The notes: generated by a model from the letters alone, not told the origin. 64,000 nt of DNA from Terasakiella brassicae (GCF_014641495.1 NZ_BMHV01000018.1:1-64000); one strand, 5' to 3'. Positions 39,899-50,391 are shown, counted from the stretch's first letter. Program-made: numbers and translations.

Positions 39899-39936
39899 AA
39901 AGAACCCGGCTGGTTCAATCACCTGCCGGGTTCTTT
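39899..39936 (-). terminator. Terminator of leuCDB
   Basis: AAAGAACCCGGC (39899-39910) and GCCGGGTTCTTT (39925-39936) form a perfect 12-bp stem followed by A/T-rich DNA on both sides. It ends the leu operon 23 bp behind leuB and may also work rightward. Confidence 0.9.
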
Positions 39937-39958
39937 AGAAAAGGCTTGAGCAAATCTG

Positions 39959-41068
39959 TTAGACGAGTTTATTTAACTCGGCAATCAGCGCATCGCCCAT
40001 TGCTGCACAACCGACTTGTTGCATACCAGCCTGCATGATATCGCCGGTGCGAATACCCGCATTCAGGACATTTTGGACACCTTGATCCAACAGGTCGGCT
40101 TCTGCCCCCATGTCAAAGCTGTAACGCAAGCACATGGAGAACGACAAGATCGTTGCCAACGGGTTGGCAAGGTCTTGACCTGCAATATCCGGGGCTGAAC
40201 CGTGGACCGGCTCGTACATCGCGCGGACCTTGCCATTTTCATCCTTACCGGACAAAGATGCAGACGGCAGCATCCCCAGTGAACCGGTCAACATGGCTGC
40301 GCAATCGGACAGCAGATCGCCAAACAGGTTATCTGTCAGGATCACGTCGAATTGTTTGGGGTTACGCACCAACTGCATGGCGCAGTTATCGGCATACATA
40401 TGTTCCAATTGGACATCTGCATATTCTTCTGCATGCAGTTTGGTCACAACTTCACGCCAGAATTTACCGGATTCCATAACGTTGGCTTTTTCAACGGAAT
40501 GGACTTTATTGCCGCGTTTTTTCGCCAGATCAAAGGCCACATGCGCCGCACGGATGATTTCTGCATCCGTATAGACTTGTGTGTCAAACCCTTTGCGACC
40601 ACCACCGGGCAGGTCTTCCACGCCACGCGGTTCACCGAAATAGACACCACTGGTCAATTCACGCATGATCAGGATATCCAGACCACGAACCACTTCGTCC
40701 TTCAGGGTTGATGCGTCAACAAGCGCATCAAAGACCATCGCCGGGCGCAGGTTGGCAAACAGGTCCATTTCCTTGCGCAGGCGCAGCAGGCCGGCTTCGG
40801 GGCGGGCATGACGTTCCACGTTATCCCATTTCGGGCCACCGACAGCACCCAGCATAACCGCATCCGCCGCCATTGCATCGGCAACGGTTTCGTCTGTAAC
40901 AGCGCATTTATGCGCTTCGTAGCAGGCACCACCGACGAGGCCTTCGGTAATATTAAAATTGACGGAACGGTTTTTTGTCAGCCAATCAATGATTTTACGG
41001 ACTTGACCCATGACTTCCGGGCCAATGCCGTCACCCGGCAAGAACAACAGGTTTTTAGCATCGGACAT
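39959..41068 (-). CDS. leuB: 3-isopropylmalate dehydrogenase
   Basis: LeuB oxidises and decarboxylates 3-isopropylmalate to the leucine keto acid with NAD (cytosol). It has 369 residues, with [15 protein letters not shown] at the start, the substrate loop [13 protein letters not shown] and the NAD site [24 protein letters not shown]. It is the last gene of leuC-leuD-leuB, about 16 bp behind leuD. Confidence 0.97.
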   Translation of the reverse strand: MSDAKNLLFLPGDGIGPEVMGQVRKIIDWLTKNRSVNFNITEGLVGGACYEAHKCAVTDETVADAMAADAVMLGAVGGPKWDNVERHARPEAGLLRLRKEMDLFANLRPAMVFDALVDASTLKDEVVRGLDILIMRELTSGVYFGEPRGVEDLPGGGRKGFDTQVYTDAEIIRAAHVAFDLAKKRGNKVHSVEKANVMESGKFWREVVTKLHAEEYADVQLEHMYADNCAMQLVRNPKQFDVILTDNLFGDLLSDCAAMLTGSLGMLPSASLSGKDENGKVRAMYEPVHGSAPDIAGQDLANPLATILSFSMCLRYSFDMGAEADLLDQGVQNVLNAGIRTGDIMQAGMQQVGCAAMGDALIAELNKLV

Positions 41069-41084
41069 ATTGTCTTTCCCTTAA

Positions 41085-41696
41085 TTAACGAACCAACCAC
41101 GGCATAGAGGCCGCGCGTTGTTCTTCAAAATTTTTGATCTGTTCTTCGCGTTGCAAGGTCAACCCGACATCGTCCAGACCTTCGATCAGACAGTGCTTGC
41201 GGAACGGGTCTACATCAAATTTGATGGTGCCGCCGTCCGGGCCTTTAATTTCCTGATTTTCAAGATCAATTGTGATGGTCGCGTTTGCCCCGCGTGAGGC
41301 ATCGTCCATCAACTTATCAATATCTTCTTTCGGCAAACGGATCGGCAGAATACCGTTCTTGAAACAGTTATTATGGAAGATATCGGCGAAGCTTGTAGAA
41401 ATCACACAACGGATCCCGAAATCAGCAATGGCCCACGGGGCGTGTTCGCGCGAGGACCCGCAACCGAAATTATCCCCAGCGATAATGATCTTGGCATTAC
41501 GGTACGGTTCTTTGTTAAGAACAAAATCCGGTTTTTCCGAACCGTCTTGGTTGTAGCGCATTTCGTCAAACAAATGCACACCCAGACCGGAACGCTTAAT
41601 GGTCTTGAGGAACAGTTTCGGAATGATCATATCGGTATCGATGTTGATCAACGGCATCGGTGCAGCGATACCGGTCAGTGTGGTGAACTTTTCCAT
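41085..41696 (-). CDS. leuD: 3-isopropylmalate dehydratase small subunit
   Basis: LeuD pairs with LeuC to isomerise 2- to 3-isopropylmalate. It has 203 residues, of the long proteobacterial type: [22 protein letters not shown] at the N-terminus and the swivelling-domain [17 protein letters not shown]. It starts four bases behind leuC. Confidence 0.97.
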   Translation of the reverse strand: MEKFTTLTGIAAPMPLINIDTDMIIPKLFLKTIKRSGLGVHLFDEMRYNQDGSEKPDFVLNKEPYRNAKIIIAGDNFGCGSSREHAPWAIADFGIRCVISTSFADIFHNNCFKNGILPIRLPKEDIDKLMDDASRGANATITIDLENQEIKGPDGGTIKFDVDPFRKHCLIEGLDDVGLTLQREEQIKNFEEQRAASMPWLVR

Positions 41697-41700
41697 GTTC

Positions 41701-43125
41701 TTAGTTCCCCTCTTTCAACAAGTCGCGAACGTCTGTCAGTTTGCCGGTGATTGCAGCTGCGGCAGCCATTTCCGGGCTGACCAGATGGGTGCGCGAATCA
41801 CGGCCCTGACGGCCTTCGAAGTTACGGTTGGATGTGGATGCACAACGTTCCCCCGGTGCCAGACGATCATCGTTCATCGCCAGACACATGGAACAACCGG
41901 CCTCACGCCAGTCAAAACCGGCTTCGATAAAGATTTGATCCAAACCTTCTTCTTCAGCGATTTCTTTGACCAGACCGGAGCCCGGAACCACCATTGCTTT
42001 CATTCCGTCAGCCACTTTACGGCCCTTTGCAACCGCAGCAGCCGCCCGTAAATCTTCAATACGACCGTTCGTACAGGAACCGATGAAAACGTGATCGACT
42101 TCGATTTCATTCAGCGGCGTGCCTGCTTCCAGCCCCATATATTTGAGGGCGCGTTCAATCGCACTGGCTTTGCCTGCATCGCGTGCCTCAGCCGGGGATG
42201 GTACTTTTGCCGTAATCGGCAAGGCATCTTCCGGGCTGGTGCCCCATGTCACATAAGGAACCAGATCTTCCGCCTTGATGATAACGGTTTCGTCGTAAAC
42301 CGCACCTTCATCAGACTTCAATGTTTTCCAATATTCAATGGCAGCTTCCCATGCCGCCCCTTTCGGGGACATCGGGCGACCTTTTACATAATTGATGGTT
42401 TTTTCGTCCACAGCGATCAAACCGCCACGGGCACCGCCTTCAATGGCCATATTACAAACCGTCATACGGCCTTCCATAGACAGGTCCATAATTGCCTGAC
42501 CGGTAAATTCGATCACGCAACCTGTCCCGCCAGCCGTACCGATTTTGCCGATAATCGCCAGAATCAGATCTTTAGCAGTAACACCCGGCGGCAAAGCGCC
42601 TTCAACACGGACTTCCATGTTTTTGGATTTTTTCTGCAACAAGGTTTGCGTTGCCAGAACGTGTTCAACCTCGGACGTCCCGATACCGAAGGCAAGGGAG
42701 CCAAAGGCCCCATGCGTTGCCGTATGGGAATCCCCACATACGATTGTGGCACCCGGCAGTGTGAACCCTTGTTCAGGTCCAACGATATGCACAACACCTT
42801 GACGAATATCATCCATCGCAAAATAGGGAACGCCAAAATCTTTGGTATTTTTTTCCAGCGCTTCAACCTGAATACGTGATTCCTCGTTGGTAATCACAAT
42901 ACCGTTCGAACGGTCAGATGTCGGGATATTGTGGTCGGCAACAGCGAGGGTCAGTTCCGGGTGGCGTACCTTACGCCCCGCCAAACGTAGCCCTTCGAAG
43001 GCCTGCGGTGAGGTCACTTCATGTACCATGTGGCGATCGATGAAGATCAGACTTGTACCATCGTCCTGTGTTTCAATCAGATGGCTGTCCCAGATCTTGT
43101 CAAAGAGTGTACGGGGGTTGCCCAT
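41701..43125 (-). CDS. leuC: 3-isopropylmalate dehydratase large subunit
   Basis: The aconitase-family large subunit with a 4Fe-4S cluster, 474 residues. Cluster cysteines lie in [18 protein letters not shown] and in [13 protein letters not shown]. The N-terminus [41 protein letters not shown] is diagnostic. GGAG precedes the ATG. It is the first gene of leuCDB; leuA is elsewhere. No leucine-rich leader peptide was found upstream. Confidence 0.97.
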   Translation of the reverse strand: MGNPRTLFDKIWDSHLIETQDDGTSLIFIDRHMVHEVTSPQAFEGLRLAGRKVRHPELTLAVADHNIPTSDRSNGIVITNEESRIQVEALEKNTKDFGVPYFAMDDIRQGVVHIVGPEQGFTLPGATIVCGDSHTATHGAFGSLAFGIGTSEVEHVLATQTLLQKKSKNMEVRVEGALPPGVTAKDLILAIIGKIGTAGGTGCVIEFTGQAIMDLSMEGRMTVCNMAIEGGARGGLIAVDEKTINYVKGRPMSPKGAAWEAAIEYWKTLKSDEGAVYDETVIIKAEDLVPYVTWGTSPEDALPITAKVPSPAEARDAGKASAIERALKYMGLEAGTPLNEIEVDHVFIGSCTNGRIEDLRAAAAVAKGRKVADGMKAMVVPGSGLVKEIAEEEGLDQIFIEAGFDWREAGCSMCLAMNDDRLAPGERCASTSNRNFEGRQGRDSRTHLVSPEMAAAAAITGKLTDVRDLLKEGN

Positions 43126-43570
43126 GTCGTTCTTCTCCGAATGAGTTCGAATGTCTAATATCTATATAAGAAATGCGCCCCTTCTATAAAAGTTTTAAGG
43201 CGAAAGGTCACGCACTTTATCTTAATGTCGTTTATGGGTTGAAAATTAATCAAATTCATATCGCTATCGCCCTTTGGAAAGCAAGAATATTTCTTCTTTT
43301 TCAAGGCTGCGAATCGTTCTTTCCCCATAACATGGGGATCTGAAAGAAAGCCTTGCGCACAGAATGGAATGATTCCACCTGTCAGCGCACAACCAAAAAG
43401 CACTTTTTTGTTATTTCAGCCATTCAGGCTGGAATTCATTACAAGCTATATATGCATTTGATAAGCGCCCAAATAGAATGGTGAACCAAAAAGAATTGCT
43501 ACGGTTGAATATTGGAATTTCTTTACCAATTTAGCCGTTTCGTGTTTGGAAAACACCGGACAAATGATTA
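43126..43570. other. Gap between leuC and Ner-like gene
   Basis: About 445 bp with no convincing gene. It should contain the leuCDB promoter near its left end. Short open frames exist on both strands but have no recognisable similarity, no good ribosome sites, and none with the leucine run of a leader peptide. Composition is AT-rich, in keeping with the phage-like genes to the right. Confidence 0.4.
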
Positions 43571-43831
43571 TCATTCTGCCAGTCGATTTGGGGGTATGCG
43601 ACGACCATCTTCACTGTACCACTCAGGCCATAATGAATGGAGAGGGACACCGAGACAATCTGCAATAATTTTATTTCCAGTCGGCTGGGGACGAATAAGC
43701 GCAGCACGTACGACGGAGTCTGATACACCATGACAACGCGCCAAGGAAGCCATTGAGCCAACTTTTTTCCGAACGGCGGCTTTTACATCTTCCGGGTGCG
43801 CGTTTTTGGTTCTGCATGTTGAGTACGGCAT
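43571..43831 (-). CDS. Ner/Nlp-family DNA-binding regulator
   Basis: An 86-residue protein of the Mu Ner (Nlp/SfsB) family: HPEDVKAAVRKKVGSMASLARCHGVSDSVVRAALIRPQPTGNKIIADCLGVPLHSLWPEWY. This is the helix-turn-helix fold, whose pattern ends in the typical IA..LG..P..LWP..Y. Ner turns down early transposition genes in Mu-like phages. Here no transposase follows; leuC lies 445 bp downstream. It is divergent from a CI/S24-type repressor across 235 bp, mimicking a phage immunity switch. Confidence 0.85.
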   Translation of the reverse strand: MPYSTCRTKNAHPEDVKAAVRKKVGSMASLARCHGVSDSVVRAALIRPQPTGNKIIADCLGVPLHSLWPEWYSEDGRRIPPNRLAE

Positions 43832-44066
43832 AGAATCCCCAAATTCTGGTCCGGTATATTTCCGGATTTTTTTGGTTACACAATTATCACGATCGGGATG
43901 AGAACTCTAAATGGCAAACCAACCAACTTTTTCATCCCAACGAATAGAGTATGCCATATATGGGAAAAACAAATCTAGAGATTTTATGTTTCAATATTCA
44001 ATCTCAAGACCAACATAAAAAATCTTTCCCACGGCCCCATAATACGACTTCGAGGGAGATTTCGTT
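43832..44066. promoter_or_regulatory. Divergent control region of the Ner/CI pair
   Basis: It contains TCCGG-N7-CCGGA (43850-43866), 19 bp upstream of the Ner-like start, and the perfect palindrome CCATATATGG (43954-43963). Both are possible operators for one or both neighbouring regulators. The assignment rests on position and symmetry only. AGGGAG precedes the TTG start at 44067. Confidence 0.4.
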
Positions 44067-44726
44067 TTGACCGATCAATTGCAAGTACGCCTGAAAGAAA
44101 TTGCCAAGGAATGCGGTGGCAATCGCGCCCTTTGTGAAAAATCAGGCGTATCCGAACGCACATTCGCCAACTGGTTGGCCGGATCAAGCGAACCCAAAAT
44201 TATCGGTATCGCCGCAATCGCCCAGGCCGCAGGCGTTACAATCGACTGGCTTGTCACAGGGGCCAAACCCAAACAACCACTTGGCACACGTGTCGACGAC
44301 ACCTTTGCCATTGTTCATGTTCCGGTCATCAGCAAGGACTTGAAAGAGTCTGACAAATCCTTCAACGAACGGCTGGTCTTGCAAAACCATATGCCTTTTT
44401 CGAAATCTTTTCTCGAAGAACGTCTGGGACATCAGGAATTTGATCAACTCTGTCTTTTCAAAGTTCATGGCGATTCAATGGATTACACCATGAGTAGCGG
44501 GGATTACGTTCTTGTTGACCGTGCCCAGACCAAACTTGAAGACGGCATCTATGCCTTTATCTTTAAAGACCAGATTAACATCAAGCGGATTATCAACATT
44601 ATAGACGGGGTTGAGGTTATCAGCGACAATCAAGCCCTTTATCCGCCCTATCTTATCAAAAACAATCACCTTCATCAGATGCAGGTTATCGGACGCGCGC
44701 TGTGGGTCGGAAAAAACATTCCCTAA
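44067..44726 (+). CDS. CI-type repressor with S24 peptidase domain
   Basis: A 219-residue phage-type repressor. The N-terminal HTH at about 5-65 (LKEIAKECGGNRALCEKSGVSERTFANWLAGSSEPKI) binds DNA. The C-terminal LexA/CI-like S24 domain has catalytic Ser137 in FKVHGDSMDYTMSSGDYVLVDR and the likely general-base Lys173 in INIKRI, so RecA-stimulated self-cleavage is possible. It starts at TTG 44067 behind GGGAG. It is divergent from a Ner-like gene. No other phage genes are near, so it may be a domesticated SOS-responsive regulator. Confidence 0.88.
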   Translation: MTDQLQVRLKEIAKECGGNRALCEKSGVSERTFANWLAGSSEPKIIGIAAIAQAAGVTIDWLVTGAKPKQPLGTRVDDTFAIVHVPVISKDLKESDKSFNERLVLQNHMPFSKSFLEERLGHQEFDQLCLFKVHGDSMDYTMSSGDYVLVDRAQTKLEDGIYAFIFKDQINIKRIINIIDGVEVISDNQALYPPYLIKNNHLHQMQVIGRALWVGKNIP

Positions 44727-44769
44727 ACGCACTATGCCTGTTTCTGCACACAGGCCCTAAAAAAGCGAA

Positions 44770-44818
44770 AAGCGCCGCGTCCTTTACGCTCGACAAGTGA
44801 GCAAAGGACACGGCGCTT
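44770..44818 (-). terminator. Strong terminator of the ffh-trmD-rplS operon
   Basis: AAGCGCCGCGTCCTTT pairs with AAAGGACACGGCGCTT (one mismatch), with a further small hairpin in the loop. On the minus strand it is followed by TTCGCTTTTTT. It is placed 106 bp behind rplS. Confidence 0.85.
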
Positions 44819-44923
44819 GCCAACAGTGGCTCTTCTACTTACACAAAGCAGAGAGAAACCGAGAGGTCGTCTGTTCGAAAAGGGGCGCTGCCATTTCTTT
44901 GAAACAGAAACGCCAACACTTTT

Positions 44924-45286
44924 TTACCAGTCTTTTTTCTCGGCGATACGAGCAGCTTTACCCGTACGGCCACGCAAGTAGTAAAGTTTCGCCCGGCGAA
45001 CGTCACCACGGCGAACCACGTTAATTTCTGCGAGGTTCGGGGAGTACAGCGGGAATACGCGCTCTACGCCTTCACCGAAAGACAGTTTACGCAGTGTGAA
45101 AGCAGAGTTGATGCCATCGTTTTTACGTGCAATGCAAACGCCTTCAAACGCTTGTAAACGCTCACGATCGCCTTCTTTTACGCGAACTTGCACACGCAGG
45201 GTGTCACCTGCGCCGAATTTCGGGATTTCACGTTCAGCAGTTTGCTTTTCAATCTGCTCTTTACCGAGTTGTTCTACAATATTCAT
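44924..45286 (-). CDS. rplS: 50S ribosomal protein L19
   Basis: A 120-residue ribosomal protein at the 30S-50S interface. [60 protein letters not shown] is the full L19 signature. It is the last gene of ffh-rpsP-rimM-trmD-rplS. Confidence 0.98.
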   Translation of the reverse strand: MNIVEQLGKEQIEKQTAEREIPKFGAGDTLRVQVRVKEGDRERLQAFEGVCIARKNDGINSAFTLRKLSFGEGVERVFPLYSPNLAEINVVRRGDVRRAKLYYLRGRTGKAARIAEKKDW

Positions 45287-45339
45287 GGTCTCGACCTTCT
45301 AAAAAAGGAGTGATCTCAGTCAATGGAGAGGTGCCGATC

Positions 45340-46068
45340 TCAGGCACTTCCTTTGGTTTCTTTGCAGTAGGCTTCCCACAGATCGGGGCGGCGGTCCTGC
45401 GTAATGCGTTGTGCCTGACTTTTACGCCAAGCCAGAATTTTTTCGTGATGCCCGGATAACAGGGTTTCAGGAACTTCACGTCCCCGCCACACACGCGGGC
45501 GGGTATAATGCGGATATTCCAGAAGCCCGGCTTCAAAGCTTTCGTCCTCGTGGCTGGCTTCTTTGCCGATCACACCGGGCAGCAGACGCACACAGGCATC
45601 CAACAACACGGTTGCAGCAGATTCACCGCCGGAAAGAACGTAATCTCCGATACTGATTTCTTCCAGATCATCATGCTCATCCAGAACACGTTGATCAATG
45701 CCTTCATAGCGACCGCAAAGCAAAATTACGCCCGGCCCTTCAGCCAGTTCGCGCACTTTTTCCTGCGTCAATGTTTTGCCACGCGGTGTTAAAAACACCT
45801 TCCTGGCCATTGGGAAACGAACCGAGGCCGCCTCCAACGCATCCGCAACCACATCGGGTCGCATCACCATACCGGCACCACCGCCACAAGGGGTATCGTC
45901 CACTGTATTATGTTTGTCTGTCGCAAAATCGCGGATCTGGAGGGTATCCAATGACCAACGACCTTCTTCCAGCCCCCGTCCCACCAAGGAATGCCCCAGC
46001 ATACCGGGAAACATTTCGGGAAAAAGCGTCAACACACAAGCCGTCCAAGGCAACAATTGAGGGCTCAT
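45340..46068 (-). CDS. trmD: tRNA (guanine-37-N1)-methyltransferase
   Basis: TrmD methylates G37 of tRNAs using S-adenosylmethionine, preventing frameshifting. It has 242 residues. The knotted SPOUT core shows [14 protein letters not shown] and [32 protein letters not shown]. The N-terminal [20 protein letters not shown] and [18 protein letters not shown] are conserved. The ATG overlaps the rimM stop as ATGA. Confidence 0.98.
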   Translation of the reverse strand: MSPQLLPWTACVLTLFPEMFPGMLGHSLVGRGLEEGRWSLDTLQIRDFATDKHNTVDDTPCGGGAGMVMRPDVVADALEAASVRFPMARKVFLTPRGKTLTQEKVRELAEGPGVILLCGRYEGIDQRVLDEHDDLEEISIGDYVLSGGESAATVLLDACVRLLPGVIGKEASHEDESFEAGLLEYPHYTRPRVWRGREVPETLLSGHHEKILAWRKSQAQRITQDRRPDLWEAYCKETKGSA

Positions 46069-46661
46069 TGCGAGTCCTCCTTGCCTTTCGCCTTTGGCGG
46101 CTTTTGGCGTTTTTTCTTTTTCTCTTCCGGCAACAGTCCTTCCGGTGGATCGACGACGACACGCCCTTTTTCAATATCCACAATCGGTACAATTGCCTTG
46201 GTGAACGGCACCATAATCAGTGCCCCTTCTTTGGGGAGAATTTCCAGCATGTCGCCCGCACCGAAATCAAACACTGCACGCACAGTTCCAAGGGTCTTGC
46301 CACTGGTCGTTTTGACCGCCAGACCGATTAGGTCCGCGTGGTAAAATTCCTCGTCCCCGGCATCAGGTAATTCGCTACGTGAGACATAAAGACGTTCGCC
46401 TTTCAGCAATTCAGCCGCTTCACGCGTTTGCACACCTTCAACTTTGACAATCAATTCGCCTTTGCCTGTATGGCTGACAACCTCGATTTCATAAGTTCGG
46501 GATGCATCCTCGCTTTGCAACACCTTAAAGGCCGCAACGTCATCTGGATTTTCAGTAAAGCTTTTCAGACGCATGGCCCCGCTTACACCGTGCGCGGACG
46601 AAAAAGCCGCCACGCAAACGCGCGCACTTTCATTATCCTGTATGGGTGTGTGTGAAGACAT
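46065..46661 (-). CDS. rimM: 16S rRNA processing protein RimM
   Basis: An assembly factor for the 30S head that binds S19. It has 198 residues from the ATG at 46661. The RimM N domain is at 14-95 ([25 protein letters not shown]) and the PRC-barrel at about 105-175 ([38 protein letters not shown]). The tail is long and lysine-rich ([17 protein letters not shown]), a local extension. Its stop overlaps the trmD start. Confidence 0.96.
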   Translation of the reverse strand: MSSHTPIQDNESARVCVAAFSSAHGVSGAMRLKSFTENPDDVAAFKVLQSEDASRTYEIEVVSHTGKGELIVKVEGVQTREAAELLKGERLYVSRSELPDAGDEEFYHADLIGLAVKTTSGKTLGTVRAVFDFGAGDMLEILPKEGALIMVPFTKAIVPIVDIEKGRVVVDPPEGLLPEEKKKKRQKPPKAKGKEDSQ

Positions 46662-46706
46662 GATCTGTAAATCTCTATCCAAAAACGAAAAAATTCAAAA
46701 GAAGAC

Positions 46707-47126
46707 TTAAGCTTCAGCAGCTTCTTCAGCCGGTGCAGCAGCGGCAGCAGCGGCTTCTTCAGCAGCAGCTTTTGCAGCTTCTTCAGCTTCGCGGCGTTTC
46801 TCTTCTTTTTCCTCGATACGCATTTTAGTCTTTTCAGACTGTTCCGCTTTTTTGGTTTGCTGCGGAATAGCACGTTCGGCTTTACCGGCATTTACCAAGA
46901 AACGCAGAACGCGATCAGACGGCTTCGCGCCTTGAGCGATCCAGTAATCAACGCGTTCGATGTTCATGTTCACGCGGTTTTCGTCGTCTTTGGCCAGCAT
47001 CGGGTTGTATGTGCCGACTTTCTCAATGAAACGGCCATCACGCGGAGCGCGCTTGTCTGCAACAACGATACGATAGAACGGGCGCTTTTTAGCCCCGCCA
47101 CGTGCCAAACGGATTGTAAGAGCCAT
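46707..47126 (-). CDS. rpsP: 30S ribosomal protein S16
   Basis: A 139-residue small-subunit protein. The S16 core is the first 85 residues ([41 protein letters not shown]). The rest is an extension rich in Lys/Glu and then Ala/Glu ([17 protein letters not shown]), a frequent alphaproteobacterial feature. It lies second in the ffh operon. Confidence 0.98.
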   Translation of the reverse strand: MALTIRLARGGAKKRPFYRIVVADKRAPRDGRFIEKVGTYNPMLAKDDENRVNMNIERVDYWIAQGAKPSDRVLRFLVNAGKAERAIPQQTKKAEQSEKTKMRIEEKEEKRREAEEAAKAAAEEAAAAAAAPAEEAAEA

Positions 47127-47194
47127 TGTTGGTCTTTCCTATGGTTTGGGTTTAGTACAAAAGGTTAAATCGAAAATTCAAACATCAAAGGCCT

Positions 47195-48643
47195 TCACTT
47201 TTTGAAAGGCGGCAGTCCCGGTGGCAAGCCACCCTGTCCACCCAGACCATCCAGTCCGGGCAAACCGTTGAGCCCACCCGGCGGCATCGCGCCCCCCGGT
47301 CCACCCATCATGCCGCCCAATTTGCCGAGCAGGCCTTTTTTATTCATCTTTCCGACTTTTTTCATGACGGTTGCCGTTTGCTGATATTGTTTCAGCAACT
47401 TGTTCACGTCCTGAACTGTGAGGCCGCAGCCTGCCGCGATACGCTGGCGGCGCGATGCCTTGATAATCTTGGGATTTTGACGCTCTTTTACCGTCATGGA
47501 TAGAATGATTGCTTGTTGGCGGGCAATCATCTTGTCGTCCACCTTGGCTTCGGCCAGTTGTTTTTTCATCTTGCCGATACCGGGCAACATACCCAGCAAT
47601 CCGTCCACATCACCCATCTTGCGAATTTGATTGAGCTGTTCCAGCATATCTTCCAGCGTGAACAAGCCTTTCATAACCCGTTTGGCTAAGGCTTCGGCCT
47701 TATCCTGTTCGATGGTTTCCTGTGCTTTTTCCACCAACGAGACCACATCGCCCATACCGAGGATACGACCAGCCACACGATCTGCGTGGAAAGCTTCCAA
47801 CTCGTTAATTTTTTCACCGACACCCATCACCTTGATCGGTGCGCCGGTGACTTCTTTCATGGACAAGGCCGCACCACCGCGCGCATCGCCGTCCACACGG
47901 GTCAGGGCAATACCGGTAATGCCGATCTTGTCATTAAATTCCTTGGCAACATTGACAGAATCCTGCCCGGTCATGGCATCCGTAACCAACAGGGTTTCCG
48001 CCGGGTTGGCAACGTCACGAACCTGTGCGACTTCATCCATCAGTTTTTCATCAATATGCAGACGACCTGCCGTATCGAGGATAACCACGTCATAACCGCC
48101 CTTACGGGCCTCAACCATCGCACGTTTGGCAATGGCAACCGGTTGTTCGCCAAAGACGATCGGCAACGAGTTCAACTCCGCCTGTTTGGCGAGGACCTCA
48201 AGCTGCTGCTGAGCGGCCGGGCGATAAACATCAAGGCTGGCCAGCAAAACTTTTTTGCGCTCTTTCTTCTTGAGCATCAGACCGATTTTGGCAGAGGTGG
48301 TTGTTTTACCCGCACCTTGCAGACCAACCATCAAAATCGCAACCGGGGGAACGGCCTTCAGATTAATCGCCGTATCATCCGAACCCAGCATTTCAACCAT
48401 GCAGTCATGCACGATCTTAATGACCATCTGGCCCGGATTAATCCCTTTCAAGACTTCTTCGCCAATTGCCTTTTCTTTAGCTTTTTTGACAAAATCTTTC
48501 ACAACCGACAGGGCAACATCGGCTTCCAGCAAAGCAACGCGTACTTCGCGCATCGCCTCGCTAACGTCAGACTCAGACAATGAGCCACGTTTTGTGAGTT
48601 TATCAAAAATGCCGCCAAGGCGACTCTGAAGACTTTCAAACAT
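47195..48643 (-). CDS. ffh: Signal recognition particle protein Ffh
   Basis: The SRP GTPase that binds signal sequences of nascent membrane proteins and docks at FtsY. It has 482 residues from the ATG at 48643. The N domain starts MFESLQSRLGGIFDKLTKRGSLSE; the G domain has GLQGAGKTTTSAKIG, DTAGRLHID and TRVDGDARGGAAL. The M domain has the RNA-binding RRQRIAAGCGLTVQDVNKLLKQY and ends in a Gly/Pro-rich tail. It is the first gene of the ribosome-biogenesis operon. Confidence 0.98.
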   Translation of the reverse strand: MFESLQSRLGGIFDKLTKRGSLSESDVSEAMREVRVALLEADVALSVVKDFVKKAKEKAIGEEVLKGINPGQMVIKIVHDCMVEMLGSDDTAINLKAVPPVAILMVGLQGAGKTTTSAKIGLMLKKKERKKVLLASLDVYRPAAQQQLEVLAKQAELNSLPIVFGEQPVAIAKRAMVEARKGGYDVVILDTAGRLHIDEKLMDEVAQVRDVANPAETLLVTDAMTGQDSVNVAKEFNDKIGITGIALTRVDGDARGGAALSMKEVTGAPIKVMGVGEKINELEAFHADRVAGRILGMGDVVSLVEKAQETIEQDKAEALAKRVMKGLFTLEDMLEQLNQIRKMGDVDGLLGMLPGIGKMKKQLAEAKVDDKMIARQQAIILSMTVKERQNPKIIKASRRQRIAAGCGLTVQDVNKLLKQYQQTATVMKKVGKMNKKGLLGKLGGMMGGPGGAMPPGGLNGLPGLDGLGGQGGLPPGLPPFKK

Positions 48644-48833
48644 ATTAAATCCCAACGCAAAACGCGCCAGTGCCCGATACTCGAGGACTGGCGGCACCCC
48701 TTAAGGTGACAATAATGTCAAAGAGGCCTGTGAATTTGGCGCTGTTCTACTGGCTTTCAAACACAGAGTCAAGCAAAAGCGGACTTGTCTTGAAACCAAA
48801 AGATGAGTAGGTTGCGAGTCTTGGAAATTCAAT

Positions 48834-49571
48834 ATGGATAGCGATATGCTGTATTTCGTCGCCTTGCTTCTTTCTGTCGTCGCTGCACAAAGCACTTATG
48901 CCGCAGACGATATACGGGATTACGCGGAATTTCAGGCATTCCATGCCGAGAAAACCATTCAGGCAATTGATCTGGCATTGCTGGATGCCAGCGAACTGAT
49001 TGAGCGCAACCCAGAGGCGGAAGAACTGGTTTTGCACACCACATTGGCAAAATATGTTGAACGCACACCGGGCTTGCGCGCCATCATCTCAACAAACCGC
49101 ACGGGTCAATTAAAGATCGACAGCTTTACCTATCCGGCAAAAGACATTGATTTGTCGGATCGCGAATATGTCAAAACGGTCCTCAACGCCGAGGAACGCG
49201 ACTTATATATTGGTTCCCCGCTGGTCGGACGATCTTCCGGCGCAGCCTTTGTTCCCTTCGCGCGCGCTTTGCTGGATTCTGATAAAAAAGCCCTCGGTGC
49301 CATTGCCGGCATTATCCATCCCGGTTTTTTGATTAAACAAGATGCATTATGTCCGCAATGTATTGTCAGCCTGTTCAATGATCGCAATGAAGTCTTGGTC
49401 AGCTACCCCTCCAATACCCACTACCCCGGGGACTTTATTGAAAAAATCAACGCGTTAAATACGAATGGCGAACTGAATGGGACAATTAATGAGCATAAAA
49501 TTCAAACCTGGGTTATTATATTAAAAAAATACAATGTTCGCGTCAGCGTCAGCAAGTTCGCGAATAAATAA
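48834..49571 (+). CDS. Secreted stand-alone Cache-like protein with CxxC (copy 1)
   Basis: A 245-residue protein. The N-terminus (LYFVALLLSVVAAQSTYA) is a signal peptide that lacks positive residues; ATG 48846 is an alternative start. Residues 30-165 look like a PDC/Cache sensor domain: KIDSFTYPAKDIDLSDREYVKTVLNAEERDLYIGSPLVGRSSG, then RALLDSDKKALGAIAGI. These normally form the outer part of diguanylate cyclases and chemoreceptors, but here nothing follows. A CPQC pair (173, 176) is conserved in the next gene. Function unknown; perhaps a periplasmic sensor partner. Confidence 0.78.
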   Translation: MDSDMLYFVALLLSVVAAQSTYAADDIRDYAEFQAFHAEKTIQAIDLALLDASELIERNPEAEELVLHTTLAKYVERTPGLRAIISTNRTGQLKIDSFTYPAKDIDLSDREYVKTVLNAEERDLYIGSPLVGRSSGAAFVPFARALLDSDKKALGAIAGIIHPGFLIKQDALCPQCIVSLFNDRNEVLVSYPSNTHYPGDFIEKINALNTNGELNGTINEHKIQTWVIILKKYNVRVSVSKFANK

Positions 49572-49656
49572 TAATTTTATTCCAATAAGTTCGCTATGAT
49601 TGTGTTCTACGTTACGTACTGATATGGTTGCCTCGGTTTCTTCTTAGAGTGGTCTA

Positions 49657-50391
49657 ATGGTGCGTTTTTTCCTTCTAACCTTGATGTTTCTGTTCAGTGG
49701 CGTTCATGCATACGCCAATATGGACAGGGAACTCAAGTTATCTGCGCTTTATCAAGCTGTTCATGCCCAAGGCCTGTTGCGTTCTGTCGATATTACATTG
49801 GTCGGGATCACCAGCCTGTTCAGCCACAAAGAAACCAGCGCCATTAACGACCTGATCATTCATAATTCCCTGAACCGCCATGTTGAGCGCGTTCCCGGTC
49901 TCAGCGCCTTGTTCACCACAGATGTGAATGGCAACCTGAAACATGACAGCTTTCGCTATCCGACCCGCGCGTTGGATCTGAAAGATCGCGCCTATATCAA
50001 CAATGCATTGCGTTTAACCAGTAACGAGCTTTATATCGGTGAACCGATTAAAAACGCCATTGTCGCCTATGACAGCTTGCCCCTGTCGCGCCCGATCTTT
50101 AATGATCAAGGTTACATCACCGGTGTCGGTGTGGCGATTATGACGCCGGACCATTTATTGCAACGGACCAAAATCTGTAAAAAATGTGTGGTCTCTATTT
50201 TCAAGACCAACGGCACAAAGATCGTCAGCTTTCCGGCTGCCGTTCAGGCCCAGCCCGACATTCAGAAATTTATGGCGGATCATCCGGACAACACCATTGT
50301 TGATATCCCCATCAACAAACTGCCGACCCTGACCGTCTGGACACAAATTGCAGATTACAATCTCGTCCTGCTGTATTCTTACTTCAAATAA
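49657..50391 (+). CDS. Secreted stand-alone Cache-like protein with CxxC (copy 2)
   Basis: A 244-residue paralogue of the preceding gene. The signal peptide is VRFFLLTLMFLFSGVHAYA. Shared landmarks are HVERVPGLSALFTT, HDSFRYPTRALDLKDRAYINNAL, LYIGEP and KICKKCVVSIF (Cys174, Cys177). It is less like canonical Cache in the middle (the VGRSSG segment is missing). It lies 86 bp behind copy 1 and shows the same gene direction, so tandem duplication with divergence is likely. It ends 9 bp before the convergent lpxL-type gene. Confidence 0.78.
   Translation: MVRFFLLTLMFLFSGVHAYANMDRELKLSALYQAVHAQGLLRSVDITLVGITSLFSHKETSAINDLIIHNSLNRHVERVPGLSALFTTDVNGNLKHDSFRYPTRALDLKDRAYINNALRLTSNELYIGEPIKNAIVAYDSLPLSRPIFNDQGYITGVGVAIMTPDHLLQRTKICKKCVVSIFKTNGTKIVSFPAAVQAQPDIQKFMADHPDNTIVDIPINKLPTLTVWTQIADYNLVLLYSYFK

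Noticed and set aside
42091-42879. Long plus-strand frame opposite leuC
   Set aside because: Shadow of leuC; composition typical of antisense frames.
43155-43403. Possible leader peptide or small gene upstream of leuC
   Set aside because: No leucine run, no attenuator hairpin pair, and no similarity. Weak start context.
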